Assembly: GCA_036937835.1 (NCBI GenBank)
Contig: CM072877.1
Span: 10,915,001-10,979,000, forward strand
DNA: 64,000 nucleotides
Direction: 5' to 3'
Origin: Pampus argenteus
Taxonomy: Eukaryota > Chordata > Actinopteri > Scombriformes > Stromateidae
The notes under the pieces were generated by a model. The model was not told where the DNA came from. It ran no database searches and saw only the letters and a program-made list of their open reading frames with translations. Numbering within the stretch: position 1 is the first letter of the stretch; each line of letters begins with the position of its first letter. Below, piece after piece: positions 1 to 12,088 of the stretch. Made by a program: the position numbers and the translations under genes.

Positions 1-198
1 GATCTCCCAGGAGGCCAAGGTTGTTCCGAGGGTCACTGAGAAAGTCTCCATGGGAACACAAGCCCCGCCTTGGCTTTCATTGTTGTAGGCCCTCTAAAAA
101 CACAGTATGCACTGTATGTGTGTGTTTTCTTTTCAGACCATGACATGGTTTCAGTGCTACTTGTCATTCCTCACACTTGCTTTGGATTATAATTTCAC

Positions 199-265
199 TG
201 ATATGATATGATATGATATGATATTATAAGATATGATATGATATATGATAAGATATGATATGATA
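199..265. repeat. (ATATG)n satellite
   Basis: Imperfect tandem array of the 5-mer ATATG, with two interruptions (attataag and atatatgataag). Confidence 0.9.
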
Positions 266-3200
266 GGGAGTGTTTAAAATCAGTCACTGTGAGGCTAAAA
301 CTAAGATAGCGTGAGATGCTGAGGACTCCCAGGTATCAGTCTTAGTAAGTGTGCAACCTTCACTTCTCTTTCCACCCAACTGGAGCCTTAAATAAGAATA
401 ATTTCCTAAATAACATGCTGGGTTAGACACAGTATGTCATGATAATGACTTGGGGGGCGCTGTGGTTAAAATTTGATTTCCAACTTTTTAAAGTGCATGA
501 GGAACACGTGAGACATTTAGATAAATACACAAGACAAGAAAGGACATAAGAGATGCAATGAGCCCAAATAATTTCTGCTGATACACGAGCACATTAGAGG
601 ATAATGATTAATATTCTTTCTGTCTGAAGTGAAGCTCAAACAGCATAGTGGAGGTTTGATTAATTAGCTTAATTTGTAACCAGTTATTTTACAGTCTGGC
701 CAGTATGAAATGAGTTTAGTTTAAAACTATTCCAAATCTATTTTATGACACTTATCAATTTAAGAGGGTGACTGAGTGGCTGATCATATTTTAGTTTATA
801 GTTCATCCACTACAGTGTTTCCAAAACAAATGTTTCATTGCCTAAAATATTTTGTCATACTATTCAGTGAAATGCTTTTTACTGCACGGACTTAATGCTG
901 CTTGAGATGCATTTCCACTCCGCCTAAAAATATCTGGAGTGAACAGTTTGGATGTGACCATGGCTAACAGTTGGTGACAGTAGCTGTGGCTCACAAGCCA
1001 TGCTGTTTTGTCAGCATGTGGCAAGCCTGCCAGCCAGCAAGTCTGTCATACAAAGCACAGAAGCCTTCACCTTCTCTCATCCATCCTTCTGCCTGTTTGT
1101 ATATCTGCATCTGTTCTTTTCAAACTCCACTAACGGGATCTGGACCACAGGTTAACTTTTAGACCTTCTAGAGAGACACATTCTGCTACATTTGCATTGT
1201 ACTGACTGCTGGGTATATAGACTATTATTATCAATTATACATGTCAGTGAAATGGAGAGAAGAAAAGCAGATTCATCCCATCCTGCTGCTGAAAGACAAC
1301 TATGGTTCTGTGCTGAAATGAGAAACTCATCAAGCGCTCTTTACCCATCCATCCATCCATCCAATTCAATTCAGTTGTGTTATTTGCCTAAGCATTCATG
1401 ACTTGATAGATGCATTTGTTTTTTAGAGTAAATTTCAAGTTTTGAGGTCCTTACCTTCAGAGATAAGAGGAATTCAGCAGGTCACATGTGGGAGTAGTGG
1501 TGGCTCCTTGGAGCTCAGGTCCCGACCTTTGCTGGCTTTTAGTGTGTGTGTCGACCTCAGTCACTGAATAATGGACAAATCCCCAAATATCGAAGTAGAG
1601 ATGGAGCTCGACTCGTGGCAAACAAAAAAAAAAAAACCCAGATGGGCTCGATCCTCTTTTATTTGTTCATTTAAAAACAAACAAACACGGCCACGGAGAT
1701 GTCCTTTGCTTCTAGACTACTTTTCGTCTAAACGTTTTCTGTCCAATCCCAGACTTGCAATTGAAAAAATAAAAAATAAAAATAAAAAACACTCCAAAAG
1801 GCGACAAAGATGCTGATCTGCCGTTGCTGCAAGGATAATATCTGTGGAAGGGCTGCTTGGAGACGGTTCAATCCACCGCTTGTCTGGAGTTGTTTGAACA
1901 GTAGAGACTGGTTAACCGATGCTGTCCGCAAAATAAAACACTCCTACGCAAACATCATCATCATCATCAGCCTCGGCAGCATGTGTGTGTTGGAGGAGGA
2001 GACAGTAGGATAGAAAATCTCGACATCTCTATTTCAATAACCAGTTTGTTTTTTTTTCCACCGTGCGAGCAGGTCGAGGTCAGATATTTGCTCAGCGGCC
2101 AATCGACGCGATGCTTTTCAATCTATTAATCTGTCTCCTCCCTCCCCTGCGTGTTTCTCTCGTTGCATTCCATGTTTTGGCGAAAAGCAAGCCGGTCAGT
2201 CGCTATATAGTACTACACAGTGTTTGCACAGTGGCTAATCCAAGAGAATATAGGCGAGTGTGTATTTGATGCACGGCTGCTGGATCTCAGTATAATCGCT
2301 GATTCCTGCAGAGCGACGTCCAACCAGTGCGCGGAGACGAGTAAGAAAAAATGCGCTCAAAACCCCCAGAGGTGGCTATATAGCGTCTGCAGACCCAGTG
2401 AGTGAACGCAGCCTGGGAGATGGCGCTTTAGTCACAGGCTCAGAGTGGCTATAGGTGCTACAGAGAAGACACATGACAAGGGGAGGGAGACAAGATTTTT
2501 TTTTTGTCTAAAAATGTTATATACATTAAAAACATCTCTGAGGAGCTTATAAAATAACAGGGAAATAAATGCAAGAGCAGTAAACAGGACAGGTAAAGAG
2601 AGGGAGTTTATGTGTCCTCAGACAAACTCAAAGCTGCAAGTATAATCCATCACCAGCCTGAACCTGGAAGTCAACCTTCACTAACGTCCTCCGGTTATAC
2701 TGAAAACCAGAAAGGTGCAGCAGCATTTATAAGAGGGATCCATTAAGCTTTCCTTCCGTCTTGCAGTTAATCACACAAGCTATATGCATTATGTGACAGG
2801 AAAGTCTATAAAGATAATTAAAAAAATTACACCTGTCCTCTATCCAAGGTTTAGCCAAGGTAGGAAAAACAAAACGGGCCCTCTGTCTGGAACAAAACGT
2901 CCATTAAATCCCATTAGGACAGACGTAACTATCCCTGGAAGGACCATTCTTCTCTGTCTGTCTCATGTGCTTTCACTCTGTCCTGACTACAGCATATACT
3001 GCAGATCCATCCATGGGTGTGACATACTGTTTCCTACTTGTTACCCTCTGACCTTTGATCCACACGTCTCTGTTTGTACCCTGGAAGTATTCCCCTGCTG
3101 TCAGCCTCTGAACCAAAACTGTTTCATCACCCTCTTTCTCTCCTCTCCAACTCTCCTCTTAATTATCTAATCCACCCCTACTGCTCGCATATCACATTCA

Positions 3201-3398
3201 GATCAGACAAGACGCAGTTTGAGGCAACGTTAAGAGTAGTGTGAGTTTTTATTGCATTCATATTTTAAATGCACATGGTGGAGATTATTGCACTCTGAGT
3301 GTGCCGCGTTGAAATATTTATATTAGGAAAGAATGAGATGGTTCGATTAGTCATGTTGGGGTGAATTCAGCTTTTATCCAGTTTTCTCTCCCTCCCTT

Positions 3399-3400
<2 letters not shown>

Positions 3401-3431
<31 letters not shown>
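3401..3431. repeat. (TG)n microsatellite
   Basis: About 15 uninterrupted TG units follow a pyrimidine-rich run. Confidence 0.95.
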
Positions 3432-3433
<2 letters not shown>

Positions 3434-3510
3434 TTGCACTTGTGGTGTGTCAGAGAGGTTCGGAGTCCACTTACCTAATATTTATAGCTTTTCTTCTATT
3501 TTGATAAAGA

Positions 3511-3557
3511 CAAAATTCAATAGCAAAATTCAATAGCAAAATTCAATAGCAAAATTC

Positions 3558-3607
<50 letters not shown>
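3511..3607. repeat. 13-mer minisatellite joined to (TCTA)n
   Basis: Three full copies and one partial copy of the 13-mer CAAAATTCAATAG (from 3511) run directly into about 12 units of TCTA (3559-3607). The two arrays abut with no spacer. Confidence 0.9.
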
Positions 3608-3655
3608 TGGATTACCCTGGTAACGTAGGTTATCTGCCCTGGGGCCAAAAATCTT

Positions 3656-3696
3656 TTATCTAATTGTCAATTAGTAGCCTATTGGCAATTAGATAA
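3656..3696. repeat. Inverted repeat, 16-bp arms
   Basis: Arms 3656-3671 and 3681-3696 are reverse complements except for one position, which is a U-G wobble if transcribed from the + strand. The loop is 9 nt (3672-3680). Confidence 0.85.
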
Positions 3697-5146
3697 TTAA
3701 ACTGTGTAAGGAATCTGCAGCACTTAAGTCAATATCAACAAAGACAGATCCTCAATGTTTACCTAATGGCATGGCCCTGCTTTATAGACGTGCCCCATAT
3801 AAAAAATTAAAAGGTTTTTAAAAGACTTTTATATTGTGTTCACATGGTGTATATTCCTAAATATTTCTTACTGGGAACGCCTAGCAACACTTAGGCTAGT
3901 GTTACAGCCTTTAGCTACATTGTGCTAACAGGGCAACTCAGTGCAAGTCTACTATAAGTCTTTAAATCTTATTAACTGAGTAGTAATTTCAACATCACAC
4001 TTGTTAGAGGGCTCAAAATTAGCGACTGAGACCGTAATGACTTTAGAATGAGTTTTTAAATGGGAGCCAAATCAACGAGGGACTTTTTGGAGCTAGCATC
4101 TAGCATCTAGCAGCCGTCAATGTTATTTCACTGCACTTCCATATAAATATCATGGACTATTTCTGTGTTGTTTTTTTATGTTTGAATTTGACCTGTTGGC
4201 ATTTTGGGTCCAAAGTCCTGTTATGTTTTGGGGTTTTTGGTTTGGTTTTGTTTGCACTGTTTTTTGTCCTGCCCCCACCACCTGCTTTCCCCTCCTCTTC
4301 CACACCTGCCCTGCATCACCCTTGTCAGCCCTGTCCTGCAAGATCAATCAACACAATGATGACTATTAGGCTACATTGTATTTTTTTATTATATATACAA
4401 TATAATGCAATAAAACTCTAAGTGCAAAACAAACCATATAACAGAATACAGTGACATTCATCACCTAAACTATTGTTGTCAAGATATGGATCATTTGTTG
4501 CATAGATTTCTAATTATGTTGGCATCTGTGTGTCCATGCATGTGCTTGTCCCAAACTAAAAGCAATGCATGATGGGAAAGTGTTCGGGGCAATATCTGGA
4601 TTGTTCTAGGCAGGATAATGTCAGATAGACCCCCAGGCTCTGCATAAACACACCCACACACACAGATTGCCTACACACATGTGCAAAGGACCATAAATAT
4701 CTCCCTAAATCAGTTCTTCCCTACTCATCTCTTATTCTATCCCTCACGGCGTCTCGTCTGTATTTGCTAACACATTAGTAGTGGTAGCAGAAAGGTAAGC
4801 GTGCATGTAAAAGAAATGAGAAGACAGTGAGATGATGAGAGGTGATGATCAGCAGCGGCAACAGTCAGAGACTGAGGAAAGAGGCAGAAGTGTAACAGTG
4901 TAAAAGATAAAAAGAAACAATTATTGTGCAGACACAAAAAAAAAAGAGAGAAGGTTATTGAGCCTCGTGTGCAGGCCAGAGACATCAGAAGGACACAGAT
5001 TTCTGTTTGCCTCGGGGACTAACTGTCTTTATTACATTAACCAACACAATACCAGTCCGGGTCTTTCTGTCCTGCTCTCTGTTTTCTGCACAGAGCCAAA
5101 GCTTCCCCTATATATGAGCCTCTTCCGGAAAAGGATTCAAATGGTT

Positions 5147-5154
5147 TGACGTCA
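5147..5154. promoter_or_regulatory. Consensus CRE palindrome TGACGTCA
   Basis: A perfect 8-bp cAMP-response element lies about 1.0 kb upstream of the dbh TATA box. Mammalian DBH is controlled through a proximal CRE/AP-1 element. This site is more distal, so a role in dbh control is inference. Confidence 0.4.
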
Positions 5155-6165
5155 TGTACAAAATTTAATCCAAAACATACAGAATTTTCATTCACTCTAC
5201 ACCACATTTGATGATGAGCTTTCCCCTGTGAACTGTCCATCCATCAGTCCATTTATGCCTTACTTATCTCTAACTCTATTACTTTAAATAGTAATTAAAC
5301 ACAATAACTTTATATTTTTTTCATTTCTCTGTAAATATCTGTCCCAAATCTGTTTATCAATTGTAACTCACCTGTTTCTAACCAAATACAAACACACAGA
5401 TGGACACAAAGCGTGCACACATTTCCACAGGGGTTTCACTAACCTTTTAAAGCAACTTGAAAGTGTCCGTCTTGCTTTTGAAACCTATAATTGACAGTTT
5501 GATTAGGTCTTTTCCAGCCTTAGGCAGGGGCTTAAAGAAAGGGACTAATGCATTAATGCCTTGTTTACGCTTCCACAAGTGCTCGCTTCTCACTAAATCC
5601 ACTTTGAATCTAATACCCAAAAAAGCGAGGTGAGAGTGCATCGTCCATGAGATACTTTTTTGTCACAAAATGTATGATACAGACTTGCCAAAGCGAAAAA
5701 AGACAGAGATGGAGAGAGCAATAAAGTTGAGTTAGTCTAAGCCGATTGTTGTTGATAATGTCCATGGTTGAATTTGGATCAATTAGGGGCTGGCAGATGT
5801 GCAGAATCATGGTTGACCCCAGGACCTAAATAATACAATCCAATTTTCCTCAACAAATGTCCATTAGGGTGAATAAAAACAGGCAACTCACAAGGGAGGA
5901 GTCTCTTAAAAACCACAGAGGGGGATGTGACAGAGAGAGACAGACAGAGCAGTTGCTCCGAGGAAAGACGCAATACCCACAAGTACTTAGAACCAGAGAA
6001 ACCTCAAGACTGCAAAGTTGGTTAAACTTTATCAGAAAATGAGAGCCGGAGAGGATAGAAAACACGGGAAGAAAAGAACAATCAATCACAGCTGACCACT
6101 GCAAGGGGCATAGACAGCCGAGCTGACAAGGCAAAAGAAACCAGTGAGTGTTTGGACAGTTATCT

Positions 6166-6174
6166 TATATAAAA
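6166..6174 (+). promoter_or_regulatory. dbh: TATA box of dbh
   Basis: TATATAAAA occurs 150 nt upstream of the dbh start codon. A transcription start about 30 nt downstream would give a 5' UTR of roughly 125 nt. A TATA promoter fits the tightly cell-type-restricted expression known for DBH. Confidence 0.7.
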
Positions 6175-6324
6175 CTACAGCACTGTTACAACAACGCTGG
6201 AGAAAAACTGTCCTTACAACCTTTTTGGATTGAACTTCAACTTAACTCTGGCTGAAGGAAGACTGAAGGACAAAAGCAACGTACAAACACAAAATCAGCT
6301 GATTGCAGTCCATCTTTTGGGGCT

Positions 6325-8539
6325 ATGAGGTTCTTTAATAAAAACCTTCGCCTTCAGGATGTCACCATCATGTACTTCACTGCCTTGGCTACCTTGATGG
6401 TCATCCTGATGTCTTCATACCAGGCGCCCACCACCGCTGTTGAAGTGTCCAGCCTTAAAACAAACCCCTCCAGCCCTCTCCCGCCTCTCCCCATGCCCTT
6501 CCGTGTGCCGCTTGACCCACACAGAGAGCTCCAGCTGGCCTGGAACATCAGCTACGCTAACCAGGAGGTGTATATGGAGCTAAAGATTACAAACCTTAGA
6601 CACGGTGTGGTCCTGGGGATGTCTGACCGTGGAGAGTTGACGAACGCTGACCTGGTGGTGCTGTGGGACTCTGGATCTAAGAGCTTCTTTAAGGTAAGCA
6701 TAGGGGGATAAATGTTATCTGAGTGAGACAAGGCATGACTTACCTCTAGAAAGGATGGAAAAAAACAGGTTTCTAAAAATCAAACTTTTTTTTTATTTTA
6801 TTCTAAGCTTTATATTTTTCTTGTAAAATTACATAAACGCATGGGAAATATATGAGAATCCTTAAGGAGTGGAGGTCCCTCATTTGTCTGTGGTCCCTGG
6901 GGCGTGATATTGGTGTTCTTGCATGAGGAGCTGGTGGTCGGCTTGGCTCATGATCACTTCACATCACAAAGGATGTTATCAGCCCCAGCTAATTGGAAAA
7001 CTGCACTAAAAGCTGAAGTTCGTCAGGGGATCATTAGCGGATATTAGCATATCAAAATTGAATTTTGCACTGATTAAGATGTAAAATGCCTCATTTTCAT
7101 TGTTTGCCACACACAAGCCATTTTTTATTATTATTATAAAAAATAAACAAAAAAAGGTATCTTGCAGGAAAATACCAATTTACCTTCTTTTTAATTTGCA
7201 TTTTTGCATATTGTTTTACTATTGTGATAGGGTTAGAGTTGAAATATTAATGAGAAACCATACGCAGGTTGAATAATTCACTGCAGTTAAATTATACAGT
7301 GTCAATCCAGATGACACTTATTTTCTAATTTTCTTCTTCTTCATCTATGACTGTCACATTATTAACATAAGAATTGTATCTATCAACATCTGTAAAAGCT
7401 GTACATACATTGGATGCCAGACGTCGACAGTTTAGGGAACCTGGATACAGAACAAGCTTCTTTGTCAAATTGTTTATAATTTACATATGGCCAAAGGCAT
7501 CAGCGAATAAGGAGGTAACCTGATTGTCTCTTACAGTATGTGTTTTCACCATAATTACCTGCTGTATTCAATGCAGAAAAAAAGGCTTCATTTCAGATCA
7601 TAAGTCAAGTAACAACTTCTTTAATTTAACTTGTAAAAGGAGCCAAAATATTGTCATTACATTAATTAATGTCATTAATCATTACATTTTTTTTCCTAAA
7701 GGCGTATCCCTCCGCCATGATGAACAATCACTCACAGTCAGTGTGTGCAGTGTTAACCAGTTCCTCAATCATGTATAGGAAAAATGACATTTTAAACTAC
7801 TTTTTAATAAGTACTTTCAATAAGTTATTGAAATTTATTACAGTAAACATCAGTTTATCTGCACAATATGAACTGAGAAAAATGTAAAAGGAAAATTCAT
7901 CTTTACATCTTCTTTCTTTTTTTTTTAAATATTAGGCAGAGACAAAACATGACAACATGTCTGCAGTGAATCTCTGCTGTGATTTGATCAGAGGCCAGAG
8001 GGAGCATGCGGGACTCCAGAGGCCGCTCTCCTGGCACAAACATAAAGGCTACTGAATGGTGCAGTTTCAAGAGGGATGAGAGGGAACACATAGTCACGTC
8101 TCATTAGTGCCAACGCACATATGTTTGTATACATGTGTTGGCATTATCAGTGTGCCAATCAAAAAGCAGGCTACTTATACTATGACAATCAGTTGATAAG
8201 TATGGATTGATTTCAGTTTAGCCCATTTTGGCGCTTCATAATAAAACTAAATATGATTAAATTTAATGTAATTATATGACAAGATATATGGACAAGCCAA
8301 GAATCTTTTAGTTTTAGCATTCCTGTATTTTAGTACAACATTTATATCCCCAGATAGAAGTTTAAAACAAACACAATGTAGTGATGACGTCATTGTTAAG
8401 TATTTTCTTGTTAAATTGATCTCCTCCCCACTATACAACTCTCTTCCTCCTCTTGTTCCATATGTCTGTCATCCCTCAGGAGGGCAAAATTACCAGCAGA
8501 GAGAAAGGTCACTGCTGTGCACACTTGTCTCCGTCATTG

Positions 8540-8574
<35 letters not shown>

Positions 8575-9491
8575 GACAGACATATTGCTCACAATGTCAG
8601 GCACGTTTTCAATATGCTCTAGTTCATGGACTCCTAAAAATCCCTTTATAACATCGATGTATTCAAATTGGACCACAGGGAATTGAATTTTAAGATTTTA
8701 AGATTTTGTCTCATCAAATCATCCTGATATCAGACAGATACCAATTGATACCATTTGTGCGACAAGTGCGACTACTCAAACACCAGTGGTAGGTTTGTTA
8801 AGGTTTTAAAGGCGAGTTTTTTTCCAAACATAAGCATACATATGGGTATATGACTAGTGTTTAAAGACATACTTGAAAAAAAGTGAACCAATCCTTTAGG
8901 CAAATATATTTTTTCACATTTTAGATTTGGACAGACCACAACCTAACCATAACTGTCTTTAACCTGAACCATAAAATGACTATAAAAATAACATTAACTT
9001 TATACATAAACATAACCATCTCAGGGCTGCAAACTTAACATCTTAAATAATCGAAACATAGCAAAGTCCATAGCTAGTGTATTTTTTACACAGACATGTA
9101 ACACACATTTGCCCACATTTCTTTTTAGATCAAAATTGTTGGCTTCAAAATCTTTGCAGTTTGCACAGAACAGTTATATAAAAGGGACAGAGATGGAGAC
9201 AGAAATAAAGAGAGAGATCTTAGGTGCTATTCTGGACAGATATGAATGTGAGAAACATAACAGGAGCGGTTAGACTCAGCTGTTGCAAAGCCTCCTGGCA
9301 GGGAAGTTAAATTCTTGTACACTGGGTTGGTTGGTTTTTACATCACCAACTGACACAGTGTCAATGATTTATTTATTTATTAATTGTATTATAATCCACA
9401 GTGGATCTCTATCAAAGCCGTTGTCTTGTTATAAAGTAAGCCATGTAACTGCATAAAATTACGCTTGTGTCCAAATGGTCACTGATGATAA

Positions 9492-9529
<38 letters not shown>

Positions 9530-12050
9530 GTCCCTTTCAGGATGCATGGAGTGACAGTGAGGGTCACGTTTCATTGGACAGCCAACAAGACTACGACTTG
9601 ATTAAAGCCACACAGAAGCCTGACGGGTTCTACCTGCTTTTCAAAAGACCATTCAGTACCTGTGATCCCAGAGACTACCTCATAGAGGTGTGTAAAGCCT
9701 TAATTTCCTTTTGTGACATTTTTATTACTATGTATATTATATAAGGAATAAGACTGAATATCATTGTTTTAGGTGTGGACATAAAATACTCAGGAAGTTG
9801 GATTGACAAGCACAGCATCTACTGGAGCATTCATTATAATGATTATGGTTTCCATGGTACCACATTAGGCCTCAGACACAAAACAAACGCTCATCACTAT
9901 GACAACATAATAAAAAGTTCTCTGTGTTTGCTTTATTGGGCATTTCAGCCTAATAATAATCATGAGAGACTATAATTTGAAATACACATGCTTGCTGTTC
10001 ATGTTCTGCGGTGAAGCCATCAAACATCCTTTCTTCTCTGATTGGTTTTCATTGGTCAGGAGGGAACGGTGCACATCATCTACGGATTCTTGGATCAACC
10101 GCTTGCCTCACTGGAACAGCTCAACCTGACCCGGATCCGCACAGGAGTGCAGCGAGTGCTGATGCTGCGCCCTGACACACCGCCGCCCACCCTGCCTCCA
10201 GATGTGCGGACGCTGGAGGTTTTGTCGCCAAATGTCATCATCCCAAATGAAGAGACCACCTACTGGTGCTTCATCCAGAAGCTGCCTGAAAACATGCCCA
10301 AGAATCACATTGTTATGGTATAAATACCTCTAGAAATGGAAACGCAGAGTTTCTTTGCAGGCAGCAGAGTGGGTGTTTTAGATGAAGAGATCATGCACAG
10401 GCACCTATTATTGCCCCTTGTTTACCAGCTGGGTCTCACAAAACAACAAACAACAGCTGCTTCGTCATGGTTTCAGATAAGAAACATAAATCAAATCAAT
10501 TTAAAGAAATTTATCTTGTATATATGCTGTGACTAAGTGTGAACAGGTATGTTTCAGTATGACTTTTTTTTTTCATTTATAGACCTGTCTGAGGTAGCAC
10601 TACTGCAACAGCTGTTAGCAATACAAACAAATAAAGCTTTTTTCTCTCTCTCTCTCTCTCTCTGTTTCTGTCAGTACGAGTCAGTGATAACTCCAGGTAA
10701 CGAGGCCATTGTGCACCACATAGAAGTGTTTGAATGTTCTCCAGATCTCCGTAATGTTCCAGAGTACAGCGGTTCCTGTGATGACAAGATGAAACCAGGC
10801 AAGCTCAACTCCTGCCGCCATGTCCTCGCTGCATGGGCTATGGGTGCCGAGGTATGATGGCAAACAGACACCAGCACACACATTCTCTTCAATCTCTTTA
10901 GCCCAGTGAGGATCCTCTGTTGGCTATTCGCAATAAACATATTCATCCACCAACACAAACACACACACCATCAATTAATGAGAATAAACATATACACACT
11001 CAAGGTTTTAATAAACATAACAGGTGTCTTGTTGAAAGAGGAAGATGGAATAAAGCTCAGTTTTGTTGCAGTCCTTGTATCTATTATAAGAGATAAACAA
11101 AAACTCCTACTTAAAATAATATCCGAGCCTAGAACAGCAAGCAGAAAACCTTGTAAAGATGATCCCACATGCAGCACAAGTACGTAGGAAGCACACTTAC
11201 ACACAAAAATTCACACGCTCATTTATATGGACACTCAACACACACCAGAACACCAATAAAAACCATGTGCATGTATGTATGTTTATAGCTTAGGAAGAGG
11301 CACAAAAGGTGTCATCATGGCAGACTCATCCAACTTCACTAAGATGACAATTAGCAAATTATCTAACCAGTCAGCATGAGCATAGCTGCTGATAATGTTT
11401 GTTTGTTGAGGTTCAGTGGAAAGATATTAACAAAAAGAGGGAATTCAGCACTAGAAAGTTAGTATATTTGACTAATATGGATGGCTGAAGCTTCATATTA
11501 ACTTCAGATTTTTTTTGCACAGAAGGGGGGCTGTGGATTTACTATTTTTTGAAGACAGCCTTGAAAATTTGTGAATCTAGTCTTCGAATCAGCCAAGAAA
11601 ACATACTACGACTATCAACCAGCCGGCTGACGAAGCAAGCAAGCAGCCGGCTGGTCACATAAAGCAAAGAGGACAGGGGACGGTGAGCCTGTCACCATAT
11701 TTCTCTGCTCTGCTCCAAACTATATCCCAGCCAGTCCAGCCCCTCTCTGATTGGATTATCTGCCAGCCAAACAAAAACAAGCAGGATGCCTTCTGTGAGC
11801 TGTGAGCTGTGAAGACAAGATTAGGTGAGAAATATTCAGGGCTCTTTCATCACCTCCTAATACTGCTGTTTAATTCTCCCTGGCGTCATATAGAAGGGAA
11901 ACACAGTCTTGCAAAAAAAAAAAAACACAAAACAAGAGAGAAAGAAGGGAAAGAGAGTCTGGGAAGTTTGGTAGAGAATAAAAACAATAATGTATGACAC
12001 TGTCAGATGGTGAGTAGAGAGGGCAGCACCAGAAAAAGAGGTTTGTGTTT

Positions 12051-12088
<38 letters not shown>

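Larger units (their letters stand above)
1..6139. other. Intergenic region upstream of dbh
   Basis: I can support no protein-coding gene here. Open frames are short and resemble no family I know. The stretch is AT-rich with simple repeats (199-265, 3401-3431, 3511-3607). About 2050-2440 has more CpG and G+C than its surroundings. On the - strand a good splice-donor-like site (GAAG then GTAAGG) lies at 1454-1449, so a noncoding first exon of a left-going gene is possible but unproven. The segment around 3880-4110 has the look of degraded interspersed repeat, but I cannot assign a family. Confidence 0.6.

Noticed and set aside
1..110. Short + strand frame at the left edge (ISQEAKVVPRVTEKVSM...)
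   Set aside because: Ends after 28 codons, has no supporting splice site or homology I recognise, and cannot be distinguished from chance at a window edge.
2784..3170. 128-codon + strand open frame
   Set aside because: No domain, signal peptide or plausible start context. Composition is that of intergenic pyrimidine-rich DNA.
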